64,000 nt of DNA from Thermoactinomyces sp. DSM 45892 (GTDB lineage Bacteria > Bacillota > Bacilli > Thermoactinomycetales > Thermoactinomycetaceae): NCBI RefSeq assembly GCF_900107305.1, contig NZ_FNPL01000005.1:62001-126000 (forward strand), read 5' to 3'. Positions within the stretch are counted from its first letter, which is position 1. Each line of letters starts with the position of its first letter. Positions 25,493 to 34,832 of this stretch are shown one piece after another. The notes below the pieces were generated by a model that saw only the letters and a list, made by a program, of their open reading frames with translations, was not told the DNA's origin and made no database searches. Both the position numbers and the translations under genes were made by a program.

Positions 25493-26533
25493 GTGGGAGG
25501 AACTATGCGCGCTTTAGTTAAACACCACCGAGGTGAAGGAGCACAATTACGTGAAGTACCAATCCCAACCATTGGGCCAGATGAAGCATTAATTGAGGTA
25601 AAAGTTTCTAGTATCTGTGGGACAGATGTCCATATTTATACATGGGATGAATGGGCACAGAGTCGAATTAAACCACCTTATGTATTTGGTCATGAACTGG
25701 GTGGAGTTGTAGTAGAAGTGGGTGAAAACGTTTCCAACTTGCAAGTAGGAGATCATGTTTCCGCTGAAACCCATATCGTATGTGGTCATTGTGTGGCATG
25801 TCGGCGAAATGATTATCATGTATGCTTGAACACCCAAATCATAGGGGTAGACAGAGATGGTTGTTTTACGAAATATGTTGCCCTTCCAGCATCTAATTTA
25901 TGGGTGAATGATCCGAGTCTACCATTTGAAATTGCTTCCTTGATGGAGCCGATGGGAAATGCAGTTCATACGGTCTTATCAGGAGAGGTAGCTGGGCGTA
26001 GTGTTGCTGTAGTAGGATGCGGACCAATTGGCATTATGGCGGCGGCGGTTGCAAAAGCTGCGGGCGCCTCTAAAGTAATCGTATTAGATGTAAATGAATA
26101 TCGTTTGAATCTTGCCGAAGAAATGGGTGCTACCCATATGATTCGCTCCCACAAAGAAGACCCAGTAAAAGCTATCCAAGCTATTACACGAGGCGAGGGG
26201 ATAGAGGTAGCTTTGGAAATGTCTGGACATCCGCTCGCGATGAAGCAGGCGTTTGAGATGCTAACTCCAGGAGGAAGAATTTCCATTTTAAGTTTGCCTA
26301 CTCGTCCGATTGAATTAGATATAACCAATGACATCGTTTTTAAAGGAATCACAGTAAAAGGGATCACAGGACGTCGCATGTATGAGACATGGCAACAAAC
26401 TGCTTCTTTCTTAGAGTCAGGAGCTGTGGACTTGAAGCCTCTTATTACACACCGCCTATCCTTAGATGATTTTGAAGAAGGATTTGAATTAATGAAAAGT
26501 GGACGTAGTGGGAAAGTTGTTTTTTCTCTATAA
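25493..26533 (+). CDS. tdh: L-threonine 3-dehydrogenase
   Basis: A 346-residue medium-chain zinc dehydrogenase that oxidises L-threonine to 2-amino-3-oxobutyrate with NAD. The catalytic zinc site is seen in SSICGTDVHIYTWDEWA and FGHELGG, the structural zinc in CGHCVACRRNDYHVC, and the NAD fold in GCGPIGIMAAAVAKAAGA. GTG 25493 has AAGGAAGGGAG at eight bases and gives the usual family length; ATG 25505 is also possible. kbl follows after 41 bases, and the pair converts threonine to glycine and acetyl-CoA. Gene order tdh-kbl matches Bacillus. Confidence 0.95.
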   Translation: MGGTMRALVKHHRGEGAQLREVPIPTIGPDEALIEVKVSSICGTDVHIYTWDEWAQSRIKPPYVFGHELGGVVVEVGENVSNLQVGDHVSAETHIVCGHCVACRRNDYHVCLNTQIIGVDRDGCFTKYVALPASNLWVNDPSLPFEIASLMEPMGNAVHTVLSGEVAGRSVAVVGCGPIGIMAAAVAKAAGASKVIVLDVNEYRLNLAEEMGATHMIRSHKEDPVKAIQAITRGEGIEVALEMSGHPLAMKQAFEMLTPGGRISILSLPTRPIELDITNDIVFKGITVKGITGRRMYETWQQTASFLESGAVDLKPLITHRLSLDDFEEGFELMKSGRSGKVVFSL

Positions 26534-26574
26534 TGAAATAGATAAAACGATAAGATAATAGAAGAGGTGTAAGC

Positions 26575-27753
26575 ATGAATCCATTTGCACATCTGGAAGA
26601 GGAAATTCAGAGTTGGAAAGATACAGGGATGTATCGTCCGCTTACAGAAATCGAATCAGAGCAAGGCGCTCGGGTTGTGATTCGTGGGAAAGAAGTTATT
26701 CAGCTTTCATCGAATAACTATCTAGGATTAACGACGCACCCTCGCTTGCGTAAGGCAGCGATTGAGGCAGTAGAAAAATTTGGTGCTGGTACAGGCTCTG
26801 TGCGTACCATTGCGGGTACATTTTCTCTTCATGAGGAATTTGAGCGTAAATTGGCTGAGTTCAAACATACAGAGGCAGCCCTCGTGTTCCAATCGGGTTT
26901 TACTGCCAATGTCGGGGTAGTGGCCACGATTTTATCTGCCGAAGATGTAGTGATTAGTGATGAGTTAAACCATGCTAGTATTATCGATGGCATTCGGCTT
27001 ACAAAAGCAGGCCGTCGGATCTATAAGCATGTGGATATGGAAGACCTGGAGAAAGCATTACAAGAAACACAATCTGCACGAATGCGCTTGATTGTAACGG
27101 ATGGCGTATTTAGTATGGATGGGAATATTGCTCCGCTTCCCCAAATTGTGGAGCTTGCAGAGAAGTATCACGCTATTGTCATGGTAGATGATGCACATGC
27201 GAGTGGTGTCTTGGGGCGCAATGGCCGTGGGACGGTTGATCATTTTGATCTAAATGGTCGCGTACACATCCAAATTGGTACCTTATCTAAGGCAATTGGT
27301 GTCTTAGGTGGTTATGTAGCAGGGCCTAAAGTATTACGTGAGTATTTGATTCAACGTGCTCGTCCGTTCTTATTTAGCACTTCGCATCCACCAGCAGTAA
27401 CTGCCGCTTGTTTGGAAGCAGTTAACGTTCTGCTCGAAGAGCCTGAGATTATGGAACGACTTTGGGATAATGCGCGCTTCTTTAAAGAGGGACTTTCTCA
27501 ATTAGGTTTTAACACAGGTCATAGTGAAACTCCTGTTACACCCGTCATTATTGGTGATGATGCCCTTACGATGAAGTTTTCGGATGCATTGTTCGAAGAG
27601 GGTGTATATGCACAGGGAATCGCTTTCCCAACTGTCCAAAAGGGAAAAGCACGAGTGCGGACTATTGTAACAGCGAGTCAAACCAAAGACGATCTTCAAA
27701 AAGCGCTAGATACTTTTGAAAAAGTAGGAAAAGAGTTAGGGGTTATTTCTTAG
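26575..27753 (+). CDS. kbl: 2-amino-3-ketobutyrate CoA ligase (glycine C-acetyltransferase)
   Basis: A 392-residue PLP-dependent alpha-oxoamine synthase. It shows [45 protein letters not shown] with the PLP-contacting Asp, and the Schiff-base lysine in [16 protein letters not shown]. It cleaves 2-amino-3-oxobutyrate with CoA to glycine and acetyl-CoA. It belongs to an operon with tdh. The related 7-keto-8-aminopelargonate synthase BioF has a similar sequence; the tdh neighbour decides for Kbl. In Bacillus miaB follows; here the neighbour is an unrelated inverted gene. Confidence 0.94.
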   Translation: MNPFAHLEEEIQSWKDTGMYRPLTEIESEQGARVVIRGKEVIQLSSNNYLGLTTHPRLRKAAIEAVEKFGAGTGSVRTIAGTFSLHEEFERKLAEFKHTEAALVFQSGFTANVGVVATILSAEDVVISDELNHASIIDGIRLTKAGRRIYKHVDMEDLEKALQETQSARMRLIVTDGVFSMDGNIAPLPQIVELAEKYHAIVMVDDAHASGVLGRNGRGTVDHFDLNGRVHIQIGTLSKAIGVLGGYVAGPKVLREYLIQRARPFLFSTSHPPAVTAACLEAVNVLLEEPEIMERLWDNARFFKEGLSQLGFNTGHSETPVTPVIIGDDALTMKFSDALFEEGVYAQGIAFPTVQKGKARVRTIVTASQTKDDLQKALDTFEKVGKELGVIS

Positions 27754-27778
27754 AAAGTGACGACCTTATATAACAAGT

Positions 27779-27822
27779 AAAGAAGTATTAGGTTGAAATA
27801 TCAATCTAATACTTCTTTTTTA
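27779..27822. terminator. Bidirectional terminator between kbl and the cupin gene
   Basis: AAGAAGTATTAG / CTAATACTTCTT with inner TTG / CAA pairing (27779-27795 with 27802-27817) and T- and A-rich flanks. It lies between two converging genes. Confidence 0.88.
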
Positions 27823-27824
27823 TC

Positions 27825-28706
27825 TCATGGACTATCATTATGTGCATGGCTGGGTTTTTGTTTATCGATTGTACCAAAGGGATGCTCAGGTGGTGCATAA
27901 ATAGAATAAAGTTTGAGTGGCTTATTTCCTGTGTTGATAATATTGTGCCATGTACCAGCGGGTACCATAATAGCATAATCTTCGTGCACTTCTGTTTTGT
28001 AATTTAATGAATCTCTTCGATTTCCTATTTGAACTAGCGCTTTTCCTTCTTCAATTCGTAAGAACTGATCGACGTCAGGATGCATTTCTACACCGATGTC
28101 ATCTCCTACATCGATACTCATTAATGTCACTTGCAAATAATTACCTGTCCACAGAGTGGTGCGAAAAGCATCATTCTGCTCAGCTGCTACATCAATATTG
28201 ATAACAAGTGGTTGCTTCCCATAATCTCTTAATGGAATGTTTCGTTGTTTAATCTCCGATAAAGCCTGAAATCGCTTTGCCTGATCGGCTTCGTTTTCAC
28301 AAGCTTTTAAAAAAATATCCTGATAAGGAAAGTATTGTGTCTGTACATAACTATTGCGATATTCCTCGTAATCCTTTATGGCTCGTTCTAAGGCCTTTTT
28401 TAGCCCTCCTTCAAATGTGAGAAAGGTAACATTTTTTGTTTCATATACAGGGTGTCTTCCTGTTAAATCGATGTATAACTGAGTAAACTTTCTCCAAAGA
28501 TCTTTTTCCTTCTCTATCGCTTGCAAAATATCTTCCCTCTGCTTTGGATTAGGTGCGGCTTTGGCAAGTTTTTTGTAAAAAGCGATGGAAGTAGCGGATC
28601 TTTTGACACCTGTAAGTACATCGTCTAATGATTCTCGATAATGGGTGGACACGGGTTGATTTAAGTATTCATAATACAATTTGCTCATCTCCTTAACAGT
28701 CGTCAT
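27825..28706 (-). CDS. Ferritin-like domain fused to a C-terminal cupin domain
   Basis: A protein of about 293 residues. Residues 1-150 form a helical repeat resembling ferritin-like/rubrerythrin domains (AIEKEKDLWRKFTQLYIDLTGRHP and ACENEADQAKRFQAL). The metal-binding pattern DExxH is replaced by KEKDLW and ENEADQ, so a diiron site is probably absent. The C-terminal cupin (about 185-280) has MHPDVDQFLRIEEG and VPAGTWHNIINTG, with candidate metal ligands. The start is uncertain: ATG 28706 is listed, and the frame stays open to 28739, but neither has a good ribosome binding site. Function is not known; such fusions occur in spore formers and may be coat-associated (inference). Confidence 0.75.
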   Translation of the reverse strand: MTTVKEMSKLYYEYLNQPVSTHYRESLDDVLTGVKRSATSIAFYKKLAKAAPNPKQREDILQAIEKEKDLWRKFTQLYIDLTGRHPVYETKNVTFLTFEGGLKKALERAIKDYEEYRNSYVQTQYFPYQDIFLKACENEADQAKRFQALSEIKQRNIPLRDYGKQPLVINIDVAAEQNDAFRTTLWTGNYLQVTLMSIDVGDDIGVEMHPDVDQFLRIEEGKALVQIGNRRDSLNYKTEVHEDYAIMVPAGTWHNIINTGNKPLKLYSIYAPPEHPFGTIDKQKPSHAHNDSP

Positions 28707-28886
28707 GATCCATTTGCCTAATAGGATTGATATATACATATGATGACGTATGAAAAAGGTTCTAATGAAAGGGATTTCTCTAACAATGGCATATAGAACG
28801 AATCCTCTCTTTCCTGTAAACGGTAATTAAAGATATGTGTGAATCATATTATATTACCTAAATAAAAGAAATACGGGGGGTAGTGT

Positions 28887-31694
28887 ATGACTACTTTACT
28901 GGAGAGTAATATTCCACAAACATATAGAAAGTTGCCTTTATACTTTGTTCCGAATCAAGGACAAATTTACTCCGATATACAATTTTATGGAACGAAAGGA
29001 GGTTTCCTCTATTCTTTTACTCCTAAAGAAGTGTTTTTAACATGGATGGAGTGTGAAAAGGGGAGTTCATCAGAGTTTCGTAACGAGGAGAAGAGAGGCT
29101 ATACGATTTCTTTAAACTTTCTGCACCCCCAAGAAGGGAGCACGATACAAGGAAAAGGGATGAGAGAGGGAAAAGTTAACTATTTTCTAGGTAATGACCC
29201 GAGCGGATGGTTTACAGATGTGCCTACGTACCAGGAAGTAGTATACAAAAAGATATGGGATCAGATTGATGTTGTTTTCCATGGTGATAAAAGCGATTTC
29301 AAGTACGACTTTCTTATCAATCCAGGAGGAAGAATAAGTGATATTCAATGGATTTACAAAGGAGTAGACGATGTCTCTCTAGATGAGGAAGGGAATCTTC
29401 ACATTCATACCCGTTACGGTACGTTAATGGAAAAGAAGCCATATAGTTATCAGAAGATCAATGGGGAGCTTCAAGAGGTAGAGAGTAGCTTCCGACTTAC
29501 TTTAGATGGGCAAGGGCAAGTAGTGATTGGATTCGAAGTAACAAACTATGATTCTAACTATCAATTGGTTATCGATCCTAGTTTGGAGTACTCCACCTAT
29601 CTAGGGGGGACCTCCCTGGAATCTGGGGAGGCAATTGCGATAGATGATACAGGTCATGCCTATGTGACGGGGTTTACTCGATCAGCCAACTTCCCTGTTA
29701 CCCCTGGAGCGTTCCAAACGACACGAATGGGGGTTATGGATGCGTTTGTAACCAAGTTTAATTCGACAGGAAGTGCTCTGATCTATTCGACTTATCTGGG
29801 TGGAACGGGCACTGAAACGGCACGCGGAATTGCCGTGGATACAGCAGGACATGCCTATGTGACTGGGTTTACACAATCAGCTAATTTTCCAGTCACTCCT
29901 GGAGCCTTTCAAACCGTCTCTGGGGGAGTGCAAGATGCATTTATCACGAAGATGAGTCCAAGTGGAAATGCCTTAGTCTATTCGAGCTTTCTAGGTGGAG
30001 CAGCAAGTGATGATGGGCGAGGAGTGGCATTGGATGGAAGCGGAAATGCCTATGTGACTGGGAATACTCAATCAGCTAATTTTCCAGTTACCCCTGGAGC
30101 CTTTCAAACTGCCTTTGGTGGGGTGCGAGACGCATTTATAACGAAAGTAAATTCAAGTGGGAGTGCTTTGGTCTATTCCAGTTATTTGGGTGGAACAGTG
30201 GAGGATGATGGATGGGGAATAGAAGTAGATGGAAGTGGAAATGCCTATGTGACTGGACTTACACAATCAGCTAATTTCCCAGTTACTCCTGGAGCCTTTC
30301 AAACTGTCTTCGGTGGAGTGCAAGATGCATTTATAACGAAATTAGATTCAAGTGGAAGTACATTGGTTTATTCAAGTTATCTGGGTGGAGCAGGGAACGA
30401 TGATGGGGGTGGGATTGCACTAGATGGAAGTGGAAATGCTTATGTAATTGGTAGTACACAATCAGCTAATTTTCCAGTTACTCCTGGAGCCTTTCAAACT
30501 GTCTTCGGTGGAGTGCAAGATGCATTTATAACGAAATTAGATCCAAGTGGAAGCTCACTAGTCTTTTCCAGTTATCTCGGGGGAAGTGCTCTGGAGGATG
30601 GAAATGGGATTGCGGTAGATACATTGGGTCGGGTTTATTTGACGGGGGAGACACAGTCCATAAATTTCCCTATTACACCAAACGCATTTCAACAGACACT
30701 AGTAGGATCGCGGAATGTGTTTGTATCCATACTTGATCCAAGTGGAAGCTCACTAGTTTATTCCAGTTATCTCGGGGGAGATGGAGCAGAGGATGGAAAT
30801 AAGATTGTGATAGATAATGGGGGAAGTATGTATATTGTAGGAACCACAAGCTCGGAAAATTTCCCGGTTACTGCAGGGGCATTTCAAACAGAGAGACTGG
30901 GGCTAAATGATGCATTTGTTAGCAAATTCGGAATAAGTGCAAATCTAGCAGTAGAAAAAGTAGCCTCTTCTAGTTCTGCGGTTGCAGGCAGGAGATTTAC
31001 CTATACGATAACCGTCCGCAATCATGGTCCAGATCAGGTGTTGTCAGTATCGTTATCAGACATCATTCCCTCCCATAGTACTTTTGTGAGCTTTATACAG
31101 GATAGTGGACCACCAGCGATCATATCTACCCCCCCAGTAGGGGGAACAGGAATAGTGACAGCTGATTGGCCTTCTCTCGATAGTGGTGATATAGCTACAT
31201 TTACCCTTGTGGTCCGGATTAAGTCAGATGCCCCGATGGGATCTGCACTTTCTAATACATCCACTTTGTCTAGCCCTCTATCTAGTCATTCGTCCACAGT
31301 TACTACCACTATTAGGAGACAACAACATCGAGCCCGCCTCTCTATCACGAAGCAATTTTGTACTAGTGTCCGTGTCGGACAATTAGTAACGGGTACCTTC
31401 ACTGTCCATAATCATGGACGCTCTGCCGCGGAGAATGTTGTTCTACACGTGAGAATTCCAGCACATGTTCGGGTTATCACGTCTCCACAGACTCAAACAA
31501 GTGAAAATCGAACACCAGGTTTATTATTTCATCTAGGAACGATTCCGGCAGGAGAATCTAGATGTGCCCTAATTCGCTTCATTCCACTAAAGGTAGGAAC
31601 TTTGTGGATCAGAGGAATGGCCCGTTCAGCCTCTTCTACCCCTGAATCAGTTAGTGCTATAGTGATGATTCGGGTAGGGCCTTCGAGTAAATAG
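28887..31694 (+). CDS. Beta-propeller (SBBP) repeat protein with DUF11 domains
   Basis: A 935-residue protein. Residues 1-220 form an N-terminal domain common in front of SBBP repeats (YFVPNQGQIYSDIQFYGTKGG). Residues 233-683 hold seven repeats of about 65 residues, each with SSYLGG, GNAYVTG, SANFPVTPGAFQT and DAFITK, which probably fold into a seven-bladed propeller. Two DUF11-like surface domains follow (about 690-800 and 815-935: FTYTITVRNHGPDQVLSVSLSDIIP and TGTFTVHNHGRSAAENVVLHVRIP). There is no signal peptide or anchor, which is odd for a surface-type protein; release from the mother cell or a spore location is possible. ATG 28887 follows GGGGGG. Confidence 0.87.
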   Translation: MTTLLESNIPQTYRKLPLYFVPNQGQIYSDIQFYGTKGGFLYSFTPKEVFLTWMECEKGSSSEFRNEEKRGYTISLNFLHPQEGSTIQGKGMREGKVNYFLGNDPSGWFTDVPTYQEVVYKKIWDQIDVVFHGDKSDFKYDFLINPGGRISDIQWIYKGVDDVSLDEEGNLHIHTRYGTLMEKKPYSYQKINGELQEVESSFRLTLDGQGQVVIGFEVTNYDSNYQLVIDPSLEYSTYLGGTSLESGEAIAIDDTGHAYVTGFTRSANFPVTPGAFQTTRMGVMDAFVTKFNSTGSALIYSTYLGGTGTETARGIAVDTAGHAYVTGFTQSANFPVTPGAFQTVSGGVQDAFITKMSPSGNALVYSSFLGGAASDDGRGVALDGSGNAYVTGNTQSANFPVTPGAFQTAFGGVRDAFITKVNSSGSALVYSSYLGGTVEDDGWGIEVDGSGNAYVTGLTQSANFPVTPGAFQTVFGGVQDAFITKLDSSGSTLVYSSYLGGAGNDDGGGIALDGSGNAYVIGSTQSANFPVTPGAFQTVFGGVQDAFITKLDPSGSSLVFSSYLGGSALEDGNGIAVDTLGRVYLTGETQSINFPITPNAFQQTLVGSRNVFVSILDPSGSSLVYSSYLGGDGAEDGNKIVIDNGGSMYIVGTTSSENFPVTAGAFQTERLGLNDAFVSKFGISANLAVEKVASSSSAVAGRRFTYTITVRNHGPDQVLSVSLSDIIPSHSTFVSFIQDSGPPAIISTPPVGGTGIVTADWPSLDSGDIATFTLVVRIKSDAPMGSALSNTSTLSSPLSSHSSTVTTTIRRQQHRARLSITKQFCTSVRVGQLVTGTFTVHNHGRSAAENVVLHVRIPAHVRVITSPQTQTSENRTPGLLFHLGTIPAGESRCALIRFIPLKVGTLWIRGMARSASSTPESVSAIVMIRVGPSSK
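29590..30935 (+). repeat. Tandem 195-bp repeats inside the SBBP gene
   Basis: Seven coding units of about 195 bp. Units 3-5 (roughly 29970-30560) are nearly identical at the DNA level; for example the stretches beginning 30281 and 30476 are the same over more than 50 bases. This suggests recent duplication or gene conversion. Confidence 0.85.
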
Positions 31695-31806
31695 GTGTAC
31701 TGATTTCATCATTTGTTTTGCACAATTTTTGGATGTACTTTAACATAACCAATCCGTAAAAGGGGATACTATCCAACGAAATTCTATTTAAAAGGAGACT
31801 GTTCTG

Positions 31807-32697
31807 TTGGAGCTTGTATCCCCTCAGTTGGAAAAACCGAATCATAAAAGGTTGAAAAAAATCAATCTTTTCAAGCGTATTGTCATGATTTTATTTGGAG
31901 CGATATTAGTTGCTGTCGGATTAGAGATTTTTTTGGTACCCAATCAGATAATGGATGGAGGTATCGTAGGAATTTCTATGCTCCTTTCATACTTGACTGG
32001 ATTTAAGCTAGGAGTTCTATTGTTTGTACTCAATCTTCCCTTCTTTTTTCTGGGTTATAAACAGATTGGTAAAACATTTGCACTTTCTACTTTGTTTGGT
32101 GTGATAGTTATGTCTGTTAGTACTTACTATCTTCACTCTGTCCCACCTCTTACGGAAGATCCCCTCTTGGCCGCTGTCTTTGGTGGAATTGTCATAGGGA
32201 TTGGTGTCGGATTAGTGATTCGATATGGAGGATCACTAGATGGAACAGAGATTCTTGCGATTCTTTTTAATAAGAAGACGTCTTTCTCCGTTGGTCAAAT
32301 TGTTTTATTCTTTAACTTGTTTATTTTGGGAAGTGCGGGGTTTTTGTTTGGCTGGGAGCGTGCTATGTATTCATTTATTGCTTATTTCATCGTATTTAAG
32401 CTCCTCGACGTTGTAATCGAAGGGTTTGATGAAACCAAGCTTGTTTGGATTATGAGTGAAGAACCGGAGAAACTAGGAAGCTGTATACTAAGTAGCTTGG
32501 GGAGAGGGGTTACTTATTTGAGTGGGGAAGGTGGGTACACCGGAGAGTACAAAAAAGTAATCTTTTGTGTTGTAACACGTCTTGAAGAAGCAAAGTTAAA
32601 GGAAATTGTAGAAGAGATAGATCCACAAGCCTTTTTGGCTGTTGGGAATATTCATGAGGTAAGAGGAGGTCATTTTAAGAAGAGGGCTGTTCACTAG
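31807..32697 (+). CDS. YitT family membrane protein (DUF161/DUF2179)
   Basis: A 296-residue membrane protein with five or six hydrophobic helices in the first 210 residues (ILFGAILVAVGLEIFLVPNQIMDGGIVGIS is the typical opening, then YGGSLDGTEILAILF). A C-terminal cytoplasmic DUF2179 domain follows (GVTYLSGEGGYTGEYKKVIFCVVTRLEEAKLKEIV). This is the standard YitT layout; family function is not established. TTG 31807 has AAGGAG nine bases upstream. It stands alone, without an evident operon. Confidence 0.92.
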   Translation: MELVSPQLEKPNHKRLKKINLFKRIVMILFGAILVAVGLEIFLVPNQIMDGGIVGISMLLSYLTGFKLGVLLFVLNLPFFFLGYKQIGKTFALSTLFGVIVMSVSTYYLHSVPPLTEDPLLAAVFGGIVIGIGVGLVIRYGGSLDGTEILAILFNKKTSFSVGQIVLFFNLFILGSAGFLFGWERAMYSFIAYFIVFKLLDVVIEGFDETKLVWIMSEEPEKLGSCILSSLGRGVTYLSGEGGYTGEYKKVIFCVVTRLEEAKLKEIVEEIDPQAFLAVGNIHEVRGGHFKKRAVH

Positions 32698-32869
32698 AGT
32701 CCATCCGTATCATTCATCATATAGTGATATTTCTAGTTGGAAAGCTAGCCTTTTTTCCCCATTTATTTGATAGTGTGAGGAGGGCCTGTTAGGATATAGT
32801 AGTAAGAAAAATATACATACGCTGATAAACATTCGTTTGGGATTGTGCACAAGGGGAAATTTACTCATT

Positions 32870-33544
32870 ATGAAACAAAATCAAACACAAAACGAACCAA
32901 AAATTCAAAGATGTAAACGCTGCAAGAAACGTGCACGGATGGAGGAAGTGAATCTTTGTCCATTCTGTTATGAGAAAAAATGTAAAGAGATAGAAAAAGA
33001 ATATGAACAGAGTAAACAATTATTTCGGAAATGGTATCTAAGACGGGATTGGTTGGTACTGGATACAGAGTCTACAGGAGGTGGACGGGAGGACGAAATC
33101 ATCGAGATCGGTATCACAGATGCGGAAGGCGCGATTTTATTTGAATCACTTGTGAAGCCCTCTCAGCCTATTCCAAAGCGTACAACGGATATCCATGGCA
33201 TTACAGATGAAATGGTACAAGATGCTCCTACATGGTCTGAAATTTGGCCAGAAGTAGGTAGCATTATTCAAGGGAAGACCGTATTAATGTATGCCTCTGA
33301 TGCGGATATCATGATGATTCGTAGAACCTGTAAGAAGTATCAATTGCCACTGATTAGCTACGATCCGCGGTGTGTGATGAAAATGTACAAGCAGTTACAT
33401 CGGGATGAGCGCTTTGTTTCTTTAACAAGGGCGTTAGAGCAGAAAGAAATTGAATACATTCCAAGTCATCGAGCTACCAGTGATTGTGAGGGGTTGCGCC
33501 TGCTGGTTCTATCAATTGGTGCACAACTCATGGAAGAAGGATAG
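32870..33544 (+). CDS. DnaQ-like 3'-5' exonuclease with N-terminal zinc ribbon
   Basis: A 224-residue protein. It begins with a zinc ribbon of two CxxC knuckles (Cys15/Cys18 and Cys30/Cys33), then a basic helix, then a DEDDh exonuclease domain. Catalytic residues are Asp65 and Glu67 in LDTESTGG, an Asp in YASDADIMMI, and His...Asp in SHRATSDCEG. It resembles the polymerase III epsilon proofreading fold but is a stand-alone protein. The zinc ribbon fused in front is less usual and may bind nucleic acid or a partner. ATG 32870 is about 13 bases after AGGGG; upstream starts are weaker. Substrate is unknown. Confidence 0.84.
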   Translation: MKQNQTQNEPKIQRCKRCKKRARMEEVNLCPFCYEKKCKEIEKEYEQSKQLFRKWYLRRDWLVLDTESTGGGREDEIIEIGITDAEGAILFESLVKPSQPIPKRTTDIHGITDEMVQDAPTWSEIWPEVGSIIQGKTVLMYASDADIMMIRRTCKKYQLPLISYDPRCVMKMYKQLHRDERFVSLTRALEQKEIEYIPSHRATSDCEGLRLLVLSIGAQLMEEG

Positions 33545-33583
33545 TATAGCTCCTTTTGACATGGCAGATAGGGGAAGGATCAA

Positions 33584-34306
33584 ATGAATAAAAACACTGT
33601 AGAAATTTATTGGACTAAGATTCCTTCTGCTATGCATTCCGATGAATTAAGTCGGTTTACAGTTATTTTAGATCAAAAAGAAGAAGAAAAACGAAACTCT
33701 TATCTAGTTGATCATAAGAAAAAGGAATTCCTGTTGGGAAGAATGTTATTGAAGGGGTTGCTAGGTGAATATTTAGGATTAGAATCGGCAGACATACGAT
33801 TTCAAGAAAATATGTATGGAAAGCTATATCTCATTCCGAGCCTGCAAGAAAAGAAGCAAATCTATTTTAACTTAACCCATACAGATGGCCTTGTAGCTTG
33901 TGCGGTTACACTAGCTGGCGAAGTCGGGATTGATGTTGAAAACACATTCAAGGATCACTTGGAAGTAATGCCTCTTGTGTTTCAGGAAGAAGAGCAGGCA
34001 TTTGTTAAAAAGCCGGATGACCTTGAAACGAGACTTCAACATTTTTACTGGATTTGGACTAGAAAAGAGGCAGTGATGAAGGCAGAGGGCAAAGGCTTTT
34101 CGATGAAGCCGTTATCTTTTTCTGTGCCTCTTGATCATCATAGAGAATTTGATGGGGAATATCACCTCTATACGTTTCATCCCAAGAAAGACTGTATGAT
34201 ATCGACTGCGCTATGTTCAGAACAGGCAGTAGAGCCCGTTTATAAAGTAAAACAGATCAAATACGATGAAATATGTAAGCTTGAAAAAAACCTAATGATC
34301 ACATAG
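33584..34306 (+). CDS. 4'-phosphopantetheinyl transferase, Sfp type
   Basis: A 240-residue Sfp-family transferase that moves the phosphopantetheine arm of CoA onto a serine of carrier proteins. The three family motifs are present: FNLTHTDGLVACAV (95-108), GIDVE (115-119, metal-binding Asp117 and Glu119) and WTRKEAVMKAEGKG (158-171). The long Sfp type, unlike AcpS, usually activates peptide or polyketide synthases; none lies in this window. ATG 33584 follows GGGGAAGGA. The stop codon lies inside the loop region of the terminator at 34284. Confidence 0.9.
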   Translation: MNKNTVEIYWTKIPSAMHSDELSRFTVILDQKEEEKRNSYLVDHKKKEFLLGRMLLKGLLGEYLGLESADIRFQENMYGKLYLIPSLQEKKQIYFNLTHTDGLVACAVTLAGEVGIDVENTFKDHLEVMPLVFQEEEQAFVKKPDDLETRLQHFYWIWTRKEAVMKAEGKGFSMKPLSFSVPLDHHREFDGEYHLYTFHPKKDCMISTALCSEQAVEPVYKVKQIKYDEICKLEKNLMIT

Positions 34307-34322
34307 ATCACTAGGTTTTTTT
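34284..34322. terminator. Bidirectional terminator overlapping the 3' end of the Sfp-type gene
   Basis: AAAACCTA-TGATC pairs with GATCA-TAGGTTTT around ACATA, flanked by A and T runs. It lies between the converging sfp-like gene and queF; the TAG stop of the first is in the hairpin. Confidence 0.85.
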
Positions 34323-34805
34323 CTACCGATTGGTAATCGTCTCAGGATAGAGGTCATGTTGTGCAAGGCGTTGCTCGGCAATTGCTTCCCAGCGAGTACC
34401 AGGCTTGCCGTAGTTTGCATACGGATCAATGCTGACCCCGCCACGAGGTAGAAATTTGCCCCAAACCTCGATGTACTTTGGATCAAGTAGTTTGATCAAA
34501 TCTTTCATGATGACCACAATGCAGTTTTCGTGAAAGTCGCCATGATTTCGGAAGCTAAAAAGATATAGCTTTAACGATTTACTTTCAACCAACTTCTGAT
34601 CAGGTACATAACTAATGTAGAGTGTTGCAAAGTCAGGTTGGTTGGTAATCGGACACAAACTGGTAAACTCCGGAGTATTAAATTTTACAAAGTAGTCAGT
34701 GTCCGGATGTCGATTATCAAATGACTCCAGTACATCCGGGTTATATTCGAAGTGGTAGTTTGTTTTTTGTCCCAGTAATTGTAGGTCTAGGTCGTGTTGA
34801 GCCAT
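34323..34805 (-). CDS. queF: NADPH-dependent preQ0 reductase QueF
   Basis: A 160-residue single-domain QueF that reduces 7-cyano-7-deazaguanine (preQ0) to preQ1. The nitrile-attacking cysteine is in [15 protein letters not shown], and the NADPH-binding QueF motif [20 protein letters not shown] is intact. The stop abuts the bidirectional terminator. It is the last gene of the queE-queC-queD-queF operon and lies 27 bases after queD. The unimodular length matches the Bacillus type. Confidence 0.96.
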   Translation of the reverse strand: MAQHDLDLQLLGQKTNYHFEYNPDVLESFDNRHPDTDYFVKFNTPEFTSLCPITNQPDFATLYISYVPDQKLVESKSLKLYLFSFRNHGDFHENCIVVIMKDLIKLLDPKYIEVWGKFLPRGGVSIDPYANYGKPGTRWEAIAEQRLAQHDLYPETITNR

Positions 34806-34832
34806 TATATTATCCTCATCTCCACGCTTTAA

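Noticed and set aside
29590-30935. CRISPR-like or satellite array
   Set aside because: The repeats are in one open reading frame with a 195-base period and encode propeller blades.
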